The notes beneath the pieces were generated by a model. That model was not told where the DNA came from and did no database searches. It saw nothing but the letters and a program-made list of their open reading frames with translations. A DNA stretch of 64,000 nucleotides from Zunongwangia endophytica (lineage in GTDB: Bacteria > Bacteroidota > Bacteroidia > Flavobacteriales > Flavobacteriaceae). This document shows, one piece after another, positions 8,180-17,062 of the stretch. A program made the translations under genes and the position numbers. Location: NCBI RefSeq assembly GCF_030409505.1, contig NZ_JAUFPZ010000002.1, positions 930,001 through 994,000 of the forward strand, in the 5' to 3' direction. Numbering within the stretch: position 1 is the stretch's first letter; each line of letters begins with the position of its first letter.

Positions 8180-9087
8180 CCATTCAGGAATCAAATCAAA
8201 TTCACGATTTAGCTTCTGCTACAACCAATTATTATCAAGATTTTATAGATCAGTTACCCGGTATAGGTTTTGGCTTATTATTGATCATATTGGGTGTTTT
8301 AATAGGATCTTCTATAGGGAATTTTATAACCAGAAAAATTTCCAGAAGAACTCAGGATCCATTGATGAGTCGCTTTTTGGGGAAGGCTATAAAATTTGTC
8401 ATTATAGTAATCGCCATCATCTTAGGATTAAAAGCAGCAGGACTTGGTGCTATTGCAACAGGAATTTTCACAGCCGCCGGTGCAAGTGCGTTAATCTTAG
8501 GATTTGCTTTTAAAGACATTGGAGAAAACTTTATTTCAGGAGTTATATTAGCTTTCAACAGGCCTTTTGATGTAAACGACACCGTAGAAATTGGAGATAA
8601 CTTCGGAAAGGTAAAAGCGCTAGAGTTTCGATATACGAAATTGAAAACTTTTGATGGTAAAGATGTGTATATCCCAAATAGTGATGTGCTTAGGAAACCC
8701 GTTACAAATTATACCGAAGATGGCTTTTTTCGATGGGATTTTATCATCGGGATTGCTTACGAAGATAATATCGATGCTGCTAAAAAAGTAGTTATGGAAA
8801 CACTTCAGATGGAGCCGACTGTTATTTCAGACGAATTTCACGAAAACTTTGTGATTGAAGACGAACTAGCAACCAGTACCGTTAACTTGAAAGTATTCTT
8901 CTGGGTAGACACCACCGACTTTCGAAAAATGGCGCTGATCACTAAAGGAAATGTAGTAAGAACCGTTAAAGAAGCACTAGAAGATAATGGTTTCTATATG
9001 CCTGCAGATATACAGGAAATTAAGCTTTATGGTGGGGAGACAGAATTTCCTGTACGATTGGCTAAGAATATAAAAGAGGGAGATTAA
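8176..9087 (+). CDS. mscS: Small-conductance mechanosensitive channel MscS
   Basis: A 303-aa canonical MscS. It has an N-terminal helix pair, then the Gly/Ala-rich pore helix AAGLGAIATGIFTAAGAS and ALILGFAFKDIGENFISG, followed by the beta domain (GDNFGKVKALEFRYTKLK, TFDGKDVYIPNSDVL) and the cytoplasmic alpha/beta vestibule. It releases solutes on osmotic downshock. It is the last gene of the operon, translationally coupled to the EEP gene and back-to-tail with a convergent thioesterase with no gap. The operon therefore holds two different MscS-type channels. Confidence 0.95.
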   Translation: MTIQESNQIHDLASATTNYYQDFIDQLPGIGFGLLLIILGVLIGSSIGNFITRKISRRTQDPLMSRFLGKAIKFVIIVIAIILGLKAAGLGAIATGIFTAAGASALILGFAFKDIGENFISGVILAFNRPFDVNDTVEIGDNFGKVKALEFRYTKLKTFDGKDVYIPNSDVLRKPVTNYTEDGFFRWDFIIGIAYEDNIDAAKKVVMETLQMEPTVISDEFHENFVIEDELATSTVNLKVFFWVDTTDFRKMALITKGNVVRTVKEALEDNGFYMPADIQEIKLYGGETEFPVRLAKNIKEGD

Positions 9088-9480
9088 TTATTTATCTCCC
9101 AATCGATCTTTTACAAATTCGACTTGTGTTTTTCCGTGTGGTTTTGGTTTTCCGTTTTCATCCAGTCCAACCATTACAATTTTATCTACAGTAATGATAG
9201 TTTCTCTAGTCATTTTATTTCGAACTTCACATTTTAATGTGATGGAAGCCGATCCAAATTTCACTACTTCGATACCAATTTCAATAATATCACCTTCATT
9301 AGCTGAACTTTTGAAATCGATCTCACTCATATACTTAGTTACCGTCTTAGGATTTTCAAGCTGAATAATACTGTACAACGCACATTCTTCATCAATCCAC
9401 TCTAATAATCGGCCACCAAAAAGTGTTCTATTAGGATTTAAATCTTGGGGTTTGATCCACTTTCTTGTATGAAATCTCAT
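9088..9480 (-). CDS. Hot-dog acyl-CoA thioesterase (YciA/BACH-like)
   Basis: A 130-aa single hot-dog domain. The signature NPNRTLFGGRLLEWIDEEC corresponds to the NPNGTLFGG...D region of YciA-type enzymes, where Asp on the central helix and Asn near the loop act on the thioester. FKSSANEGDIIEIG is the typical second strand pair. It hydrolyses acyl-CoA to free acid plus CoA; the chain-length range cannot be read. It is convergent with mscS, with no intergenic bases. A separate 109-base spacer lies before the Nudix gene. Confidence 0.88.
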   Translation of the reverse strand: MRFHTRKWIKPQDLNPNRTLFGGRLLEWIDEECALYSIIQLENPKTVTKYMSEIDFKSSANEGDIIEIGIEVVKFGSASITLKCEVRNKMTRETIITVDKIVMVGLDENGKPKPHGKTQVEFVKDRLGDK

Positions 9481-9588
9481 TTTTTATTTTCAAAATTACG
9501 AAGAATTCATCCAAAAAAATAGTTTAGCGATCTTCTGAAATGATATTTAGATAGAGTATGAATATCGCCGCGAGTAGTTAATTCCAGA

Positions 9589-9999
9589 TTACAAATAATC
9601 GTAGGCCGTTTTTATAATCTCATCATGATCAAAAGCTAATTTTGGCAAATCATCAATACTAAACCATTTGGCATCGGCAGCATCACTATCGCCTTTTAAA
9701 TTTTCTTCGGAATCTATTAAACTTAAATATACTATTGAAATCATTCGGCCACGAGGATCTCTATTTGGCTTTCCAAAAGTTCCGATTTGCTCGTTATTTT
9801 TTACAACCAAACCTGTTTCTTCTTTAAGCTCTCGTTTTGCAGCATCTGGTAAATCCTCATTTTCTTCTACAAATCCGCCGGGCAAAGCCCATTCTCCTTT
9901 AAATGGATCGTTTTTGCGCTTTATTAGCACAATTTTAAATCTATCCTTGGATTTGCATAATATTACATTATCTACTGTAACAGCTATTTCTGCATTCAT
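9589..9999 (-). CDS. Nudix hydrolase
   Basis: A 136-aa single Nudix domain with a perfect box: Gly42, Glu48, Arg56-Glu57, Glu60-Glu61, Gly63 (GGFVEENEDL... RELKEETGL). WALPGGF just before it resembles ADP-ribose or ADP-sugar pyrophosphatases of the NrtR-like/MutT-related group. No extra DNA-binding domain is present, so it is an enzyme only. It lies three bases downstream of the DUF72 gene and is very likely co-transcribed with it. Confidence 0.9.
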   Translation of the reverse strand: MNAEIAVTVDNVILCKSKDRFKIVLIKRKNDPFKGEWALPGGFVEENEDLPDAAKRELKEETGLVVKNNEQIGTFGKPNRDPRGRMISIVYLSLIDSEENLKGDSDAADAKWFSIDDLPKLAFDHDEIIKTAYDYL

Positions 10000-10002
10000 A
10001 AT

Positions 10003-10884
10003 TTATTTTTTAGGTGGTAATGTTTTTGGAATCACAATATCGGTTCCAAATTTCTTATTGAACTTTTCAATAAAATATGCCGAAAGTAATGGAGAAGCTT
10101 CTTCAAGATTTTGATGTACATAAAAGTACAGTTCTTTTAATCCTTGCTCGTGCCACTCTCCTATTCGTTCCAGCCAATCATCTAATCTTTGATAATCTGA
10201 AGGGTGATTTGCGCCATTGTATCGAATAAATGCAGTGTCATTTGTTAATCGCATATGCAACAAATCTCTTCTACCGGCAGAATCTACAATAATGCTCGAT
10301 ATATTATACTTTACTAATAATGCATTTAATTGGTCGGCTACTTCAGTATCGTTATGCCAATCGGTATGTCGAAGTTCTACAGCAAGCGGAATTTCTTTGG
10401 GCCAATGTTTAAAAAAAGGTTCTAGTCTCTCCATCCATTTCGGCATGAAATTATCTGGCATTTGCAGGAAGCAGCAACCCAATTTTTCTTTTAAAGGCAT
10501 CATATTCGCAACAATATCATCCACTAAACGTTCCGTGTCATTTAGACGTTTAATATGACTAATGATTCGTGGAACTTTAGGCGAAAATTGAAAATCGTCT
10601 GTAGCTTTACCGTACCAGGTTTCAAACTGTGTATCGGGAAAGATTCTATAAAAAGAGGCGTTTAATTCTATGGCATTGAATTGCGTTGCATAAAAGGTAA
10701 GCTCGTCTTTCGTACCACGTGGATAAAAGTTTTTTAGATCCTGACGATTCCATTTAGCACATCCAATTCTAACATTCTCAAATTTTGAGCTCTCCTGCTT
10801 ATTTAAAATTTCTTTTGTTTGAGGATGATCTTTGGGAAGCGTAAAATCTACACTTCCCGGATCATCAACTTTTCCAAATTTCAT
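10003..10884 (-). CDS. DUF72 TIM-barrel-like protein
   Basis: A 293-aa member of the DUF72/YecE family. It has RIGCAKWNRQDLKNFYP near residue 40, FNAIELNASFYRIFPD, SPKVPRIISHIKRL, GCCFLQMPDNF, PLAVELRHTDWHN and a late FIRYNG. The family adopts a TIM-barrel fold, and its enzymatic role is uncertain. The Nudix gene follows in the same operon, and an aldehyde dehydrogenase precedes it by 15 bases, so all three genes may share one transcript. Confidence 0.9.
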   Translation of the reverse strand: MKFGKVDDPGSVDFTLPKDHPQTKEILNKQESSKFENVRIGCAKWNRQDLKNFYPRGTKDELTFYATQFNAIELNASFYRIFPDTQFETWYGKATDDFQFSPKVPRIISHIKRLNDTERLVDDIVANMMPLKEKLGCCFLQMPDNFMPKWMERLEPFFKHWPKEIPLAVELRHTDWHNDTEVADQLNALLVKYNISSIIVDSAGRRDLLHMRLTNDTAFIRYNGANHPSDYQRLDDWLERIGEWHEQGLKELYFYVHQNLEEASPLLSAYFIEKFNKKFGTDIVIPKTLPPKK

Positions 10885-10899
10885 GGATTATTCTTTAAA

Positions 10900-12258
10900 T
10901 TAATATTTGTTGAAATACACTGTTTTTCTATTCACGAATTCCTGAATTCCGTGAGAAGAAAGTTCTCTACCGTATCCTGAAATTTTAGTACCTCCAAAAG
11001 GCAGTCTGGGATCGCTTTTTACAAGCTCATTTACAAAGACTGCTCCGTCTTCAAATTCAGAAATAATTCCTTCAGCAAAATCAAAATCTTCTGTAAAAAT
11101 GGAAACTCCCAATCCAAAATCTGAATAATTAACCAAGTCTATAGCTTCCTGATTCTCCTTAAAAGTTGTTACCGAAATGGCTGGTCCAAAAGTTTCTTCA
11201 TCAAAAACTCGCATTCCCTTTGTAACATTAGTTAAAATGGTAGGTTCGTAATAGGCTTTATTGCGTTTACCGCCTAAAACGATCTTTGCTCCTTTTTCTA
11301 CAGAATCTTTTACCTGCGCTTCTAAATCTTCAGCAAGATCTTCACGGGCTAGCGTACCAATATAAGTATCTTCGTCCATAGGATCTCCGCTTTTAAGGTC
11401 TTTCACCTGTTTTACGAATTCTTCCATAAATTGATCTTCGATACTCTCATGTAATAACAAACGCTTACCGGCGATACAACTTTGCCCAGTGTTTTGGTAT
11501 CTTGCCTGTACACAGGTTTCTACCGTTTTTTGAATATTTGCATCTTTAAAAACTACCAGCGCATTACTACCGCCAAGTTCTAAAACTGATTTTTTAATTT
11601 TGCTACCTGCTGTGGAAGCTACGGCGCTACCTGCTGGTTTACTTCCGGTAAGTGTAACCGCTTTAACGCGATCGTCCTTTAAAATATCATCTATTTTGCT
11701 ACTAGAAATCACTAAATTTTGAAAGCAATCTTTTGGAAAACCAGCATTTTCAAAAACTTTTTGAATATTATTCGCAGATCGCATCACATTGCTGGCGTGC
11801 TTTAATAGCCCTATATTTCCTGCCATTAACGCAGGCACAGCATATCTAAAGGCTTGCCAAAAAGGATAATTCCACGGCATGATCGCTAAAACAACGCCTA
11901 TCGGCTCGTAACTTACATAACTTTTTTGAGCATCGGTTTCAATCGTTTCATTAGCAAGGTGATCTTTGGCATTTTCAGCATAATATTCACAAACCCAGGC
12001 ACACTTTTCAATTTCTGCCATAGCCTGAGAAATTGGTTTACCCATTTCTGTCGTAATATCTTCGGCATAGGCTCTTTGATTCTCACGCAGTTCTTTCGCT
12101 GCATTCAGCATTAAATCACGTTTTTCATCATAACTTACCTTGCGCCATGTTTTAAAACGATTATCAGCTCTTTCGATCGCTGCATTTACTTCTTCTTTTG
12201 TATATTCTTTAAATTCCTCTACAACTTCTCCTGTATACGGATTTTTTGAAGTGATCAT
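10900..12258 (-). CDS. Aldehyde dehydrogenase, short succinate-semialdehyde type
   Basis: 452 aa from the ATG at 12258 (MITSKNPYTGEVV). A longer reading to 12297 adds an unlikely LSLRKTIKKNC tail. It is an NAD(P)-dependent ALDH: IMPWNYPFWQAFRYAVPAL (substrate/cofactor channel), LTGSKPAG, the base Glu in LELGGSNALV, and the catalytic Cys in NTGQSCIAGKR, then DEETFGPAISV. The short length (about 450 aa rather than 480-500) and LPFGGTKISGYGRELS fit the YneI/Sad subgroup that oxidises succinate semialdehyde. No GABA genes adjoin, so the physiological substrate is open. Confidence 0.9.
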   Translation of the reverse strand: MITSKNPYTGEVVEEFKEYTKEEVNAAIERADNRFKTWRKVSYDEKRDLMLNAAKELRENQRAYAEDITTEMGKPISQAMAEIEKCAWVCEYYAENAKDHLANETIETDAQKSYVSYEPIGVVLAIMPWNYPFWQAFRYAVPALMAGNIGLLKHASNVMRSANNIQKVFENAGFPKDCFQNLVISSSKIDDILKDDRVKAVTLTGSKPAGSAVASTAGSKIKKSVLELGGSNALVVFKDANIQKTVETCVQARYQNTGQSCIAGKRLLLHESIEDQFMEEFVKQVKDLKSGDPMDEDTYIGTLAREDLAEDLEAQVKDSVEKGAKIVLGGKRNKAYYEPTILTNVTKGMRVFDEETFGPAISVTTFKENQEAIDLVNYSDFGLGVSIFTEDFDFAEGIISEFEDGAVFVNELVKSDPRLPFGGTKISGYGRELSSHGIQEFVNRKTVYFNKY

Positions 12259-12495
12259 AAAACAATTTTTTTTAATGGTTTTTCTTAAAGATAACAAGAA
12301 GAAAACAGCACTACCGAACGATTAAGATCATTTTAACTCATTTTGTGCAGACTATGTTCTGCTAGTTGGCGAAGTTTCAGCAACTCTATTTGAATACTGT
12401 AAAAAAGTTGTTTTGTTTATAACCGGTTTACAAGTAATTTTTTGGTGTGGTTTATGCGCTTTAATAATTAGTATATTAGATAAAACGCCTTTATT

Positions 12496-12903
12496 ATGAA
12501 TCCGCGTGATTACCAATTAACCCAACTAAGGCCAGAAATTCCTTCCGCAAAAGTTTCAGAAAATATGAGTGCTGAAGAGAAATTTCAAAACGGGACTCTT
12601 CGGCCTATTGTTAAACTTCAAAATGATTTACTGGTAGAAGCTTTTAGAAATTATATTAGAAAGCATAAAAATGCATTTTATGAGCTAGGCATTGATAAGC
12701 GAATGATGTATGTTGAAAATGCATTACAGCGAGATATAAAATTCCGAAATAGCTTAAAAGGTATGATTATAGGACAATTTACAATTGAAGAATACCGAAA
12801 TTATATCGAAAATTCTTCTGCTTTAAATAAGCGAATGATGAATTTGGTTAAGCAAAGATTGCAGGATAATATTCAGCTTTTAGAACGCGATATGGCGTAC
12901 TAA
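12496..12903 (+). CDS. Conserved flavobacterial hypothetical protein, 135 aa
   Basis: I recognise the look of an orphan Flavobacteriia family (starts MNPRDYQLTQLRPEI), sometimes labelled glyoxalase in records, but no glyoxalase metal site is visible and I do not support that label. The protein is soluble and helical, with two basic helices (AFRNYIRKHKNAFYELG, MMNLVKQRLQDN) and the conserved core IKFRNSLKGMIIGQFT. The 3' end overlaps the convergent DUF3307 gene by 24 bases. Confidence 0.75.
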   Translation: MNPRDYQLTQLRPEIPSAKVSENMSAEEKFQNGTLRPIVKLQNDLLVEAFRNYIRKHKNAFYELGIDKRMMYVENALQRDIKFRNSLKGMIIGQFTIEEYRNYIENSSALNKRMMNLVKQRLQDNIQLLERDMAY

Positions 12904-13599
12904 AAGTCCGATTATAATTGTTATCGAAAAACTCATAAGTGTCCCGATAAGCACGTATTCTGTTTGTTTACGTGCACTTGCTTCATTTTTATCTGCAAAT
13001 CGAAGTATAGACTTCGCAGCTATAAGAAAACCGATGGCTGAAAAGTTATCGGTTAAGATTAAAGTTAGCACTAAAATACGTTCAAAAATACCAATATAGC
13101 GTCCTGCAGCTTTTAAGCTTAAAGATTCCTTCGTGTTCTTAAGAATCTCATCATGCCATTTTTCTGTCGCTTTGCCAATTATAAAACCTACCGGAAAAAT
13201 GACCAATAGATATGCGATTATTATAGCTAAAAACATATAAGAATCTAACAGTGCTATCAAATTAGGCACTATAATATTAAAGCCTGAAATTAAATACAGA
13301 TAAGCGATCGTTATGATTATGATGTGGAATAATTGATCGAGTAAAAAATAGGTGAGATTATCCTTCTTTTGATTCAATTTCCATAAGTCTATTAAAAAAT
13401 GAGTAAGACTAATAAAAATAGGAATAAGAATTTGATCCCAATCTCTCAATATTAGATAAGAAAAGAAACCAGCTAAAAAAGCATGAATATAAAGAAATAC
13501 AGACTTCGATTTTTTCTTCTGCTTTTGCTTAACCCATTTTGATGTTTGGAAAACAAAATCGGTAAGAATATGCGCTAAAAGAAGTTGTAAAAAAATCAT
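12880..13599 (-). CDS. DUF3307 integral membrane protein
   Basis: A 239-aa protein with about six transmembrane helices. The N-terminus LLLAHILTDFVFQTSKWVKQK and the HFLIDLWK motif define DUF3307. The function is unknown. The start overlaps the stop of the SatD-family gene by one base, making a coupled two-gene unit; the SatD-DUF3307 pairing itself hints at a shared role. The 3' end overlaps the convergent 135-aa gene by 24 bases. Confidence 0.87.
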   Translation of the reverse strand: MIFLQLLLAHILTDFVFQTSKWVKQKQKKKSKSVFLYIHAFLAGFFSYLILRDWDQILIPIFISLTHFLIDLWKLNQKKDNLTYFLLDQLFHIIIITIAYLYLISGFNIIVPNLIALLDSYMFLAIIIAYLLVIFPVGFIIGKATEKWHDEILKNTKESLSLKAAGRYIGIFERILVLTLILTDNFSAIGFLIAAKSILRFADKNEASARKQTEYVLIGTLMSFSITIIIGLLVRHIAF

Positions 13600-14255
13600 T
13601 AGTTTTCTTTAAATGTTGCTGAAATTTTCTCTTCGTAACGTTTCAATAAAGCTGAAATTGGATCCCAAGCTGCAATCTTTTTACGTTGATTAATAGCACT
13701 TTGACTTATACCAACTATCTTTGCGATTTCCTTTTCTTTATATCCCTGAAGTAAATAATAAATAACTTCAGCTGAAGCAGTACTCCATCGGTCTGCAATA
13801 AAATCGAATAAAGCTAAACTCGTATAAAACTCCCTATTTAAATCGATATTAGGAGTTTTCAGCATTAATTTTCTGCCATTAGATTTCATATCGTCCAGCG
13901 TTCTCCCAGAGAGTTGAAATGCTTCTCCGTTACTTTCAGAAATTTCATCACGTTTTAAATCATAACCACCAATCCCTATAGCGATTCTCAGATCTGCTTT
14001 GATAGCTGAAGAATCTTTACTTTCTAATTTATTTAATGCTGTTTTCAAAAATAAAGAAAATAATAAGGCATTTTCTGGATTAGTGATGATTCCCTGAAAG
14101 CTGTCACCTCTATAAATTTTGAAATTACTTTTTTCTTCGGAAAAATTTTCAGCAAAATTGTCAAATTCTTTCTGCAAGGTTTCTAACACCAATTCCAGAA
14201 ATTCTGGTGGGTAAGAAGAAGAATCTATCAAATCTGCGGTAATAACTGCTATCAT
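13599..14255 (-). CDS. SatD-family protein with C-terminal HTH
   Basis: 218 aa. Residues 1-145 match the SatD family: MIAVITADLIDSS at the start, FKIYRGDSFQGI and LRIAIGIGGYD, then SNGEAFQLSGRTLD. This resembles a nucleotide-cyclase-like fold, without an obvious full set of catalytic residues that I can assign. Residues 150-195 form a helix-turn-helix (YYLLQGYKEKEIAKIVGIS, SAINQRKK). SatD was named from a streptococcal acid-stress locus. The HTH plus the phased palindromes immediately upstream suggest autoregulation of satD-DUF3307. Confidence 0.85.
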   Translation of the reverse strand: MIAVITADLIDSSSYPPEFLELVLETLQKEFDNFAENFSEEKSNFKIYRGDSFQGIITNPENALLFSLFLKTALNKLESKDSSAIKADLRIAIGIGGYDLKRDEISESNGEAFQLSGRTLDDMKSNGRKLMLKTPNIDLNREFYTSLALFDFIADRWSTASAEVIYYLLQGYKEKEIAKIVGISQSAINQRKKIAAWDPISALLKRYEEKISATFKEN

Positions 14256-14260
14256 AGTCT

Positions 14261-14268
14261 CAAATATA
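14261..14268 (-). promoter_or_regulatory. -7 promoter element of the satD operon
   Basis: The minus strand reads TATATTTG (14268 to 14261), an exact TAnnTTTG match, a few bases upstream of the satD ATG. The palindrome array begins only 7 bases further upstream. Confidence 0.45.
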
Positions 14269-14274
14269 TAAAAT

Positions 14275-14350
14275 ATAAGCCAAATAACTAATATTATGTA
14301 TTTATAAGCTTTAAGACTTATAATATATATTTATAAGCTTTTAGGCTTAT
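14275..14350. promoter_or_regulatory. Three-site operator array upstream of satD (29-bp period)
   Basis: Three 18-bp dyads of the form ATAAGC-N6-(G/A)CTTAT: 14275-14292 (right arm ACTAAT, one mismatch), 14304-14321 (ACTTAT) and 14333-14350 (perfect GCTTAT). Their centres are exactly 29 bp apart, close to but slightly under three helical turns. They lie between the satD start and the divergent Gre-like gene, next to the satD -7 element. The most likely reader is the HTH of SatD itself. Confidence 0.65.
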
Positions 14351-14442
14351 TTATTACTAAGTTGAAATTATATGGATACTAAACTTTTATTAATTCTTAG
14401 ACTAGCCAAAAACAGATAAGTATTTTTAGAACAACTAAAAAA

Positions 14443-14898
14443 ATGACAATGAAAACTAATAAAAAAGAACTGTATTACAATTGCATTGATATGATTAATG
14501 CTAAGATCGAACAACATCAAAATCGCATGGACGAAATCAAACAGTCTATGGAAAATAATGATATTAAAACCGATTATGATGAAGATAATAAAGGCCAAAT
14601 GCTTGGAGACTTTGAAAAGTATGCCGGTTATCTAAGCGAAGCCCAAGAACAAAAAGAAGAGCTAAGTAAAATAGACCCAGAGCATAAAAATAATGTGATA
14701 GGATTGGGTAGCGTAGTTGAAACCGATAGAAATTATTATTTTATTTCTATTCCATTAGGCGAAATAAGCATGGAAGACGGAAGCCAGATCTTTGCGATCT
14801 CTACAAAAGCTCCCATTTATAAAGAATTAGAGGGAAAACAACCCGGAGATAAGTTTACTATTAATGATGAAGAACACGAGATAAAAGGAATTGAATAA
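14443..14898 (+). CDS. Gre-like protein (coiled coil plus FKBP-like C-terminal domain)
   Basis: 151 aa. Residues 5-75 form a long antiparallel coiled coil (NCIDMINAKIEQHQNRMDEI, LSEAQEQKEELSK) with an acidic turn DYDEDNKG. Residues 85-150 form a small beta domain (GLGSVVETDRNYYFISIPL, KAPIYKELEGKQPGDKFTI) like the GreA/GreB C-terminal domain that docks to RNA polymerase. The acidic turn sits where Gre factors place the catalytic Asp/Glu pair. It may be a transcript-cleavage factor or another secondary-channel factor. It is transcribed divergently from satD, and its leader shares that operator region. Confidence 0.7.
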   Translation: MTMKTNKKELYYNCIDMINAKIEQHQNRMDEIKQSMENNDIKTDYDEDNKGQMLGDFEKYAGYLSEAQEQKEELSKIDPEHKNNVIGLGSVVETDRNYYFISIPLGEISMEDGSQIFAISTKAPIYKELEGKQPGDKFTINDEEHEIKGIE

Positions 14899-14901
14899 TC
14901 C

Positions 14902-16968
14902 TTATTCTGGATATTCTATACGTAAATGATAGATATTCTTAAGTTTACGCTTCAGAATTTTCTTAATCATTTGAATCTCTTTAAATGTAATATTTGCATT
15001 TAAGAATTGTCCATCTTCCATTTGCTTATTGATAATTTTTTCAACAAAACTATCTATAAGTATGGAAGTTGGTTCTTTTAAACTTTTACTAGCTGCTTCA
15101 ACACTATCACACATCATTAAAATAGCAGTCTCCTTGCTAAACGGAATAGGACCTGGATATCTAAAATCATTAGCATCTACTTCACCATCAGCCTCTTTAG
15201 CTTTCATATAAAAATAATATACCGTACTCGTCCCATGGTGTGTACGAATAAAATCGATTACTCGATCTGGTAAATTATTTTTTCTGGCAGTCTCGATCCC
15301 TAAAATAACATGATCGATAATGATTTTCGCACTTTCCTTTGGTGCAAGATCATCATGAGAATTCACTGAAGAAATCTGATTTTCGGTATAATATGTAGGA
15401 TTTTCCATTTTCCCGATATCATGATATAACGCTCCTACCCTAACCAGCATCGCATTAGCATTAATCTCGTTAGCTGCAGCTTCAGCCAGATTTGCAACAT
15501 TTAAGGAATGGTGAAACGTACCAGGTGCTTTTTCTGAAAGTTCTTTTAGTAATACACTATTTGTATCAGATAATTCCAGCAATGACATATCTGAAACCAT
15601 TCCGAAGATTTTCTCATAAATATAGATTAGAGGCTGTACAAACAATGTCGCTAAACCTCCTAATAGGAAGGTGAGAAAAACTTCAGCTTTTATATCTTCT
15701 ATAGTTCCTTCCTGAATAATCGTGAATGCGAAATAAGAGACAATATATACCAGTGTAATTTGACCAACAGATATAAAAAGATTCGCTCTCTTGTATAATT
15801 CTGATATCGTCAAAATCGTTACAATTCCCGCAATTATCTGCAAAAACATGTATTCGTAGCTATTCGGAACAATAAATCCTAAAAGCAACACCGTAATTAC
15901 GTGCGTAAACATTCCCAGGCGCGCATCAAAAAATGCTTTTAAGCTTAAAGGAAGAATACAAAGCGGTACAACATACACATAATTAACATCAAAATTTACA
16001 ACCAATGTCGTTAACATCACCATAAAAATGATGTTGAAAAAGATAAAAGTCACCTTTACATTATTCTCAAAAATCTCTCTACGATACTTCTGAATAAATA
16101 AAAGTAACATCAACAATGCCATAGCGACAAGGGCGCTATAACCAACGATAATCCAATTATAATTTGATTTGCTCCAAACCTGAGATTCATATTCGGCTTT
16201 TAAAGAGCGTAAAATATCATACTTATTTCCTTCTACAACTTCACCTTTTGCGATCACCCTGCTGCCCTGCTCGATATTCCCACGAGTATAGGAAATGTTA
16301 TCCAGTTTGCTTTGTAAAACACGTTCGGTGAATTCGTTATCATAGAACATGTTAGGAGAAATACTATTAAAGAAAACCTCTAAGAGATCGTTGCTAAACC
16401 GATCTAGATTAGCATCATAGATCTTTTGATTAATGTAATCTCTTATCTCTCTTTGTTTAAAAACATTTTGATAAGGAATCTCAAACGCTTCGTTACCTTT
16501 ACGCAAATAGATAAGGTCGCCAGGATCCATACGCTCGTTTTCCTGAGCCAGACCGTAACGATAAATATCGTCTAATCTAGAAGTTACAAAATTGGTAATT
16601 AGATTACGATTGCTGGTAAGTATACTGTCTCCAAATACCTCGTTAATTTCTTCTAACGCCTTATTCTTTACATTGTCAGCGATTTGCTGATCATATTCAT
16701 AATAAGGAATGTTATTGGCAGAAATAGCTTCTCTTTCAAGTTTTAGCTCTTCTTCAGATTTTAAGATTGCAAAATCAAACGGAGCATAAAGACTCTCGTG
16801 CTGCCATGGTTTTCCTTTAGGAATTTCATATTTGAATTTTCCTCCCTTGGGCAGCAAATAAACAATTAAAACTGCCGTTAGTATGAATAAGAAAACCTTG
16901 TAAAAAAGCGCTTGATTTTTGTATAGCTTGTTTACGAAATCCACCATATAAGTCGAAGTATTCGCCAA
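14902..16968 (-). CDS. 7TM-HD phosphodiesterase (PgpH/YqfF type)
   Basis: 688 aa. TM1 lies at about 22-40, a periplasmic 7TMR-HDED region at 45-265, and a bundle of seven or so helices at about 270-450. A cytoplasmic HD domain at about 483-630 has His487 (GTFHHSLNVANLAE), His516-Asp517 (ALYHDIGKM), His577-His578 (RTHHGT) and Asp621 (MMCDSVEA). This is the architecture of PgpH, which hydrolyses cyclic di-AMP to pApA. The domain order and length match, so c-di-AMP turnover and potassium/osmotic control is the best guess. It is convergent with the Gre-like gene, 3 bases apart. Confidence 0.92.
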   Translation of the reverse strand: MANTSTYMVDFVNKLYKNQALFYKVFLFILTAVLIVYLLPKGGKFKYEIPKGKPWQHESLYAPFDFAILKSEEELKLEREAISANNIPYYEYDQQIADNVKNKALEEINEVFGDSILTSNRNLITNFVTSRLDDIYRYGLAQENERMDPGDLIYLRKGNEAFEIPYQNVFKQREIRDYINQKIYDANLDRFSNDLLEVFFNSISPNMFYDNEFTERVLQSKLDNISYTRGNIEQGSRVIAKGEVVEGNKYDILRSLKAEYESQVWSKSNYNWIIVGYSALVAMALLMLLLFIQKYRREIFENNVKVTFIFFNIIFMVMLTTLVVNFDVNYVYVVPLCILPLSLKAFFDARLGMFTHVITVLLLGFIVPNSYEYMFLQIIAGIVTILTISELYKRANLFISVGQITLVYIVSYFAFTIIQEGTIEDIKAEVFLTFLLGGLATLFVQPLIYIYEKIFGMVSDMSLLELSDTNSVLLKELSEKAPGTFHHSLNVANLAEAAANEINANAMLVRVGALYHDIGKMENPTYYTENQISSVNSHDDLAPKESAKIIIDHVILGIETARKNNLPDRVIDFIRTHHGTSTVYYFYMKAKEADGEVDANDFRYPGPIPFSKETAILMMCDSVEAASKSLKEPTSILIDSFVEKIINKQMEDGQFLNANITFKEIQMIKKILKRKLKNIYHLRIEYPE

Positions 16969-17062
16969 ATGTACTAAAAATTAGTGGTCATTAAGGACGT
17001 CTTGTCAAGTTCCTTATAAAATCACTAAATTCGCAAAATAGGAATAGCAAAATTACAAAATT

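Noticed and set aside
12496..12903. Label as glyoxalase
   Set aside because: No glyoxalase I metal-ligand residues or VOC fold pattern can be seen in the 135-aa sequence.
14301..14350. CRISPR array (repeated TATAAGC units)
   Set aside because: The units are palindromic 18-bp sites at a 29-bp period with no unique spacers of CRISPR length, and no cas genes are present.
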